From the NCBI GenBank assembly GCA_017438745.1, contig JAFRUS010000073.1:1-43918 (forward strand): a stretch of DNA of 43,918 nucleotides, in the 5' to 3' direction. The notes under the pieces are model-generated. The model was not told the origin of the DNA. It ran no database searches and saw only the letters and a list, made by a program, of their open reading frames with translations. The stretch's first letter is position 1, and the number at the start of each line of letters is the position of its first letter. The stretch comes from Oscillospiraceae bacterium. Its GTDB lineage: Bacteria > Bacillota > Clostridia > Oscillospirales > Ruminococcaceae. Shown here one piece after another: positions 43,869 through 43,918 of this stretch. A program made the translations under genes and the position numbers.

Positions 43869-43918
43869 ACGAAAAAATACACAAAAAAATATAGTGGTAT
43901 TTGTTTAAATAGATACCA

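Overview
The window reads like the chromosome of a fibre-degrading anaerobic Ruminococcaceae member, most likely Ruminococcus. The evidence is type I dockerin modules on three secreted proteins, a membrane-anchored cohesin protein, a two-lyase pectate-degrading enzyme, fermentative metabolism (pyruvate formate-lyase), an F-type ATPase, and Gram-positive style RBSs and promoters. The species call is inference; no rRNA or tRNA is present to anchor it.

Layout. 1-150: last codons of a tyrosine recombinase. 498-5026: a LUD-domain protein, then two secreted dockerin proteins (GH25 lysozyme; phosphate-binding-protein-like). 5116-8449 (minus): O-acetylhomoserine sulfhydrylase and a sensor diguanylate cyclase. 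8856-15705: complete F1Fo ATP synthase operon (I-a-c-b-delta-alpha-gamma-beta-epsilon), whose c subunit carries a two-carboxylate, Na+-type ion site. 16160-18412: pflB behind a leader of about 317 nt. 18632-19033: an orphan gene bracketed by two near-identical palindromic repeats. 19193-22061 (minus): TetR regulator plus a rifampin-phosphotransferase-like enzyme with a perfect palindromic operator. 22242-24432: two membrane-anchored surface proteins. 24552-29080 (minus): two translationally coupled HD-GYP proteins. 29640-33134: PL1-PL9-dockerin pectate lyase. 33353-34433 (minus): a three-gene toxin-antitoxin-like cluster (DUF3990-like ADP-ribosyltransferase fold) followed by an apparent small RNA gene with its own promoter and terminator. 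34690-35833 (minus): two unknown small proteins under a consensus promoter. 36224-43720: a LytTR-type box, a possible attenuator, a membrane-anchored cohesin protein and a 2074-residue Ig-like surface protein.

How it fits together. The dockerin enzymes and the cohesin anchor suggest a cell-surface polysaccharide-degrading apparatus. Its anchor operon may answer to a LytTR regulator encoded elsewhere. The diguanylate cyclase and the HD-GYP pair form a local cyclic-di-GMP group. Energy metabolism is represented by PflB and a probably sodium-coupled ATPase. The part from about 33.3 to 36.5 kb looks accessory: small genes, AT-rich spacers and dispersed repeats. Four copies of a 55-58 nt hairpin repeat are scattered from 33.25 to 43.8 kb.

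All homology statements come from motif reading alone; no database or folding program was run.
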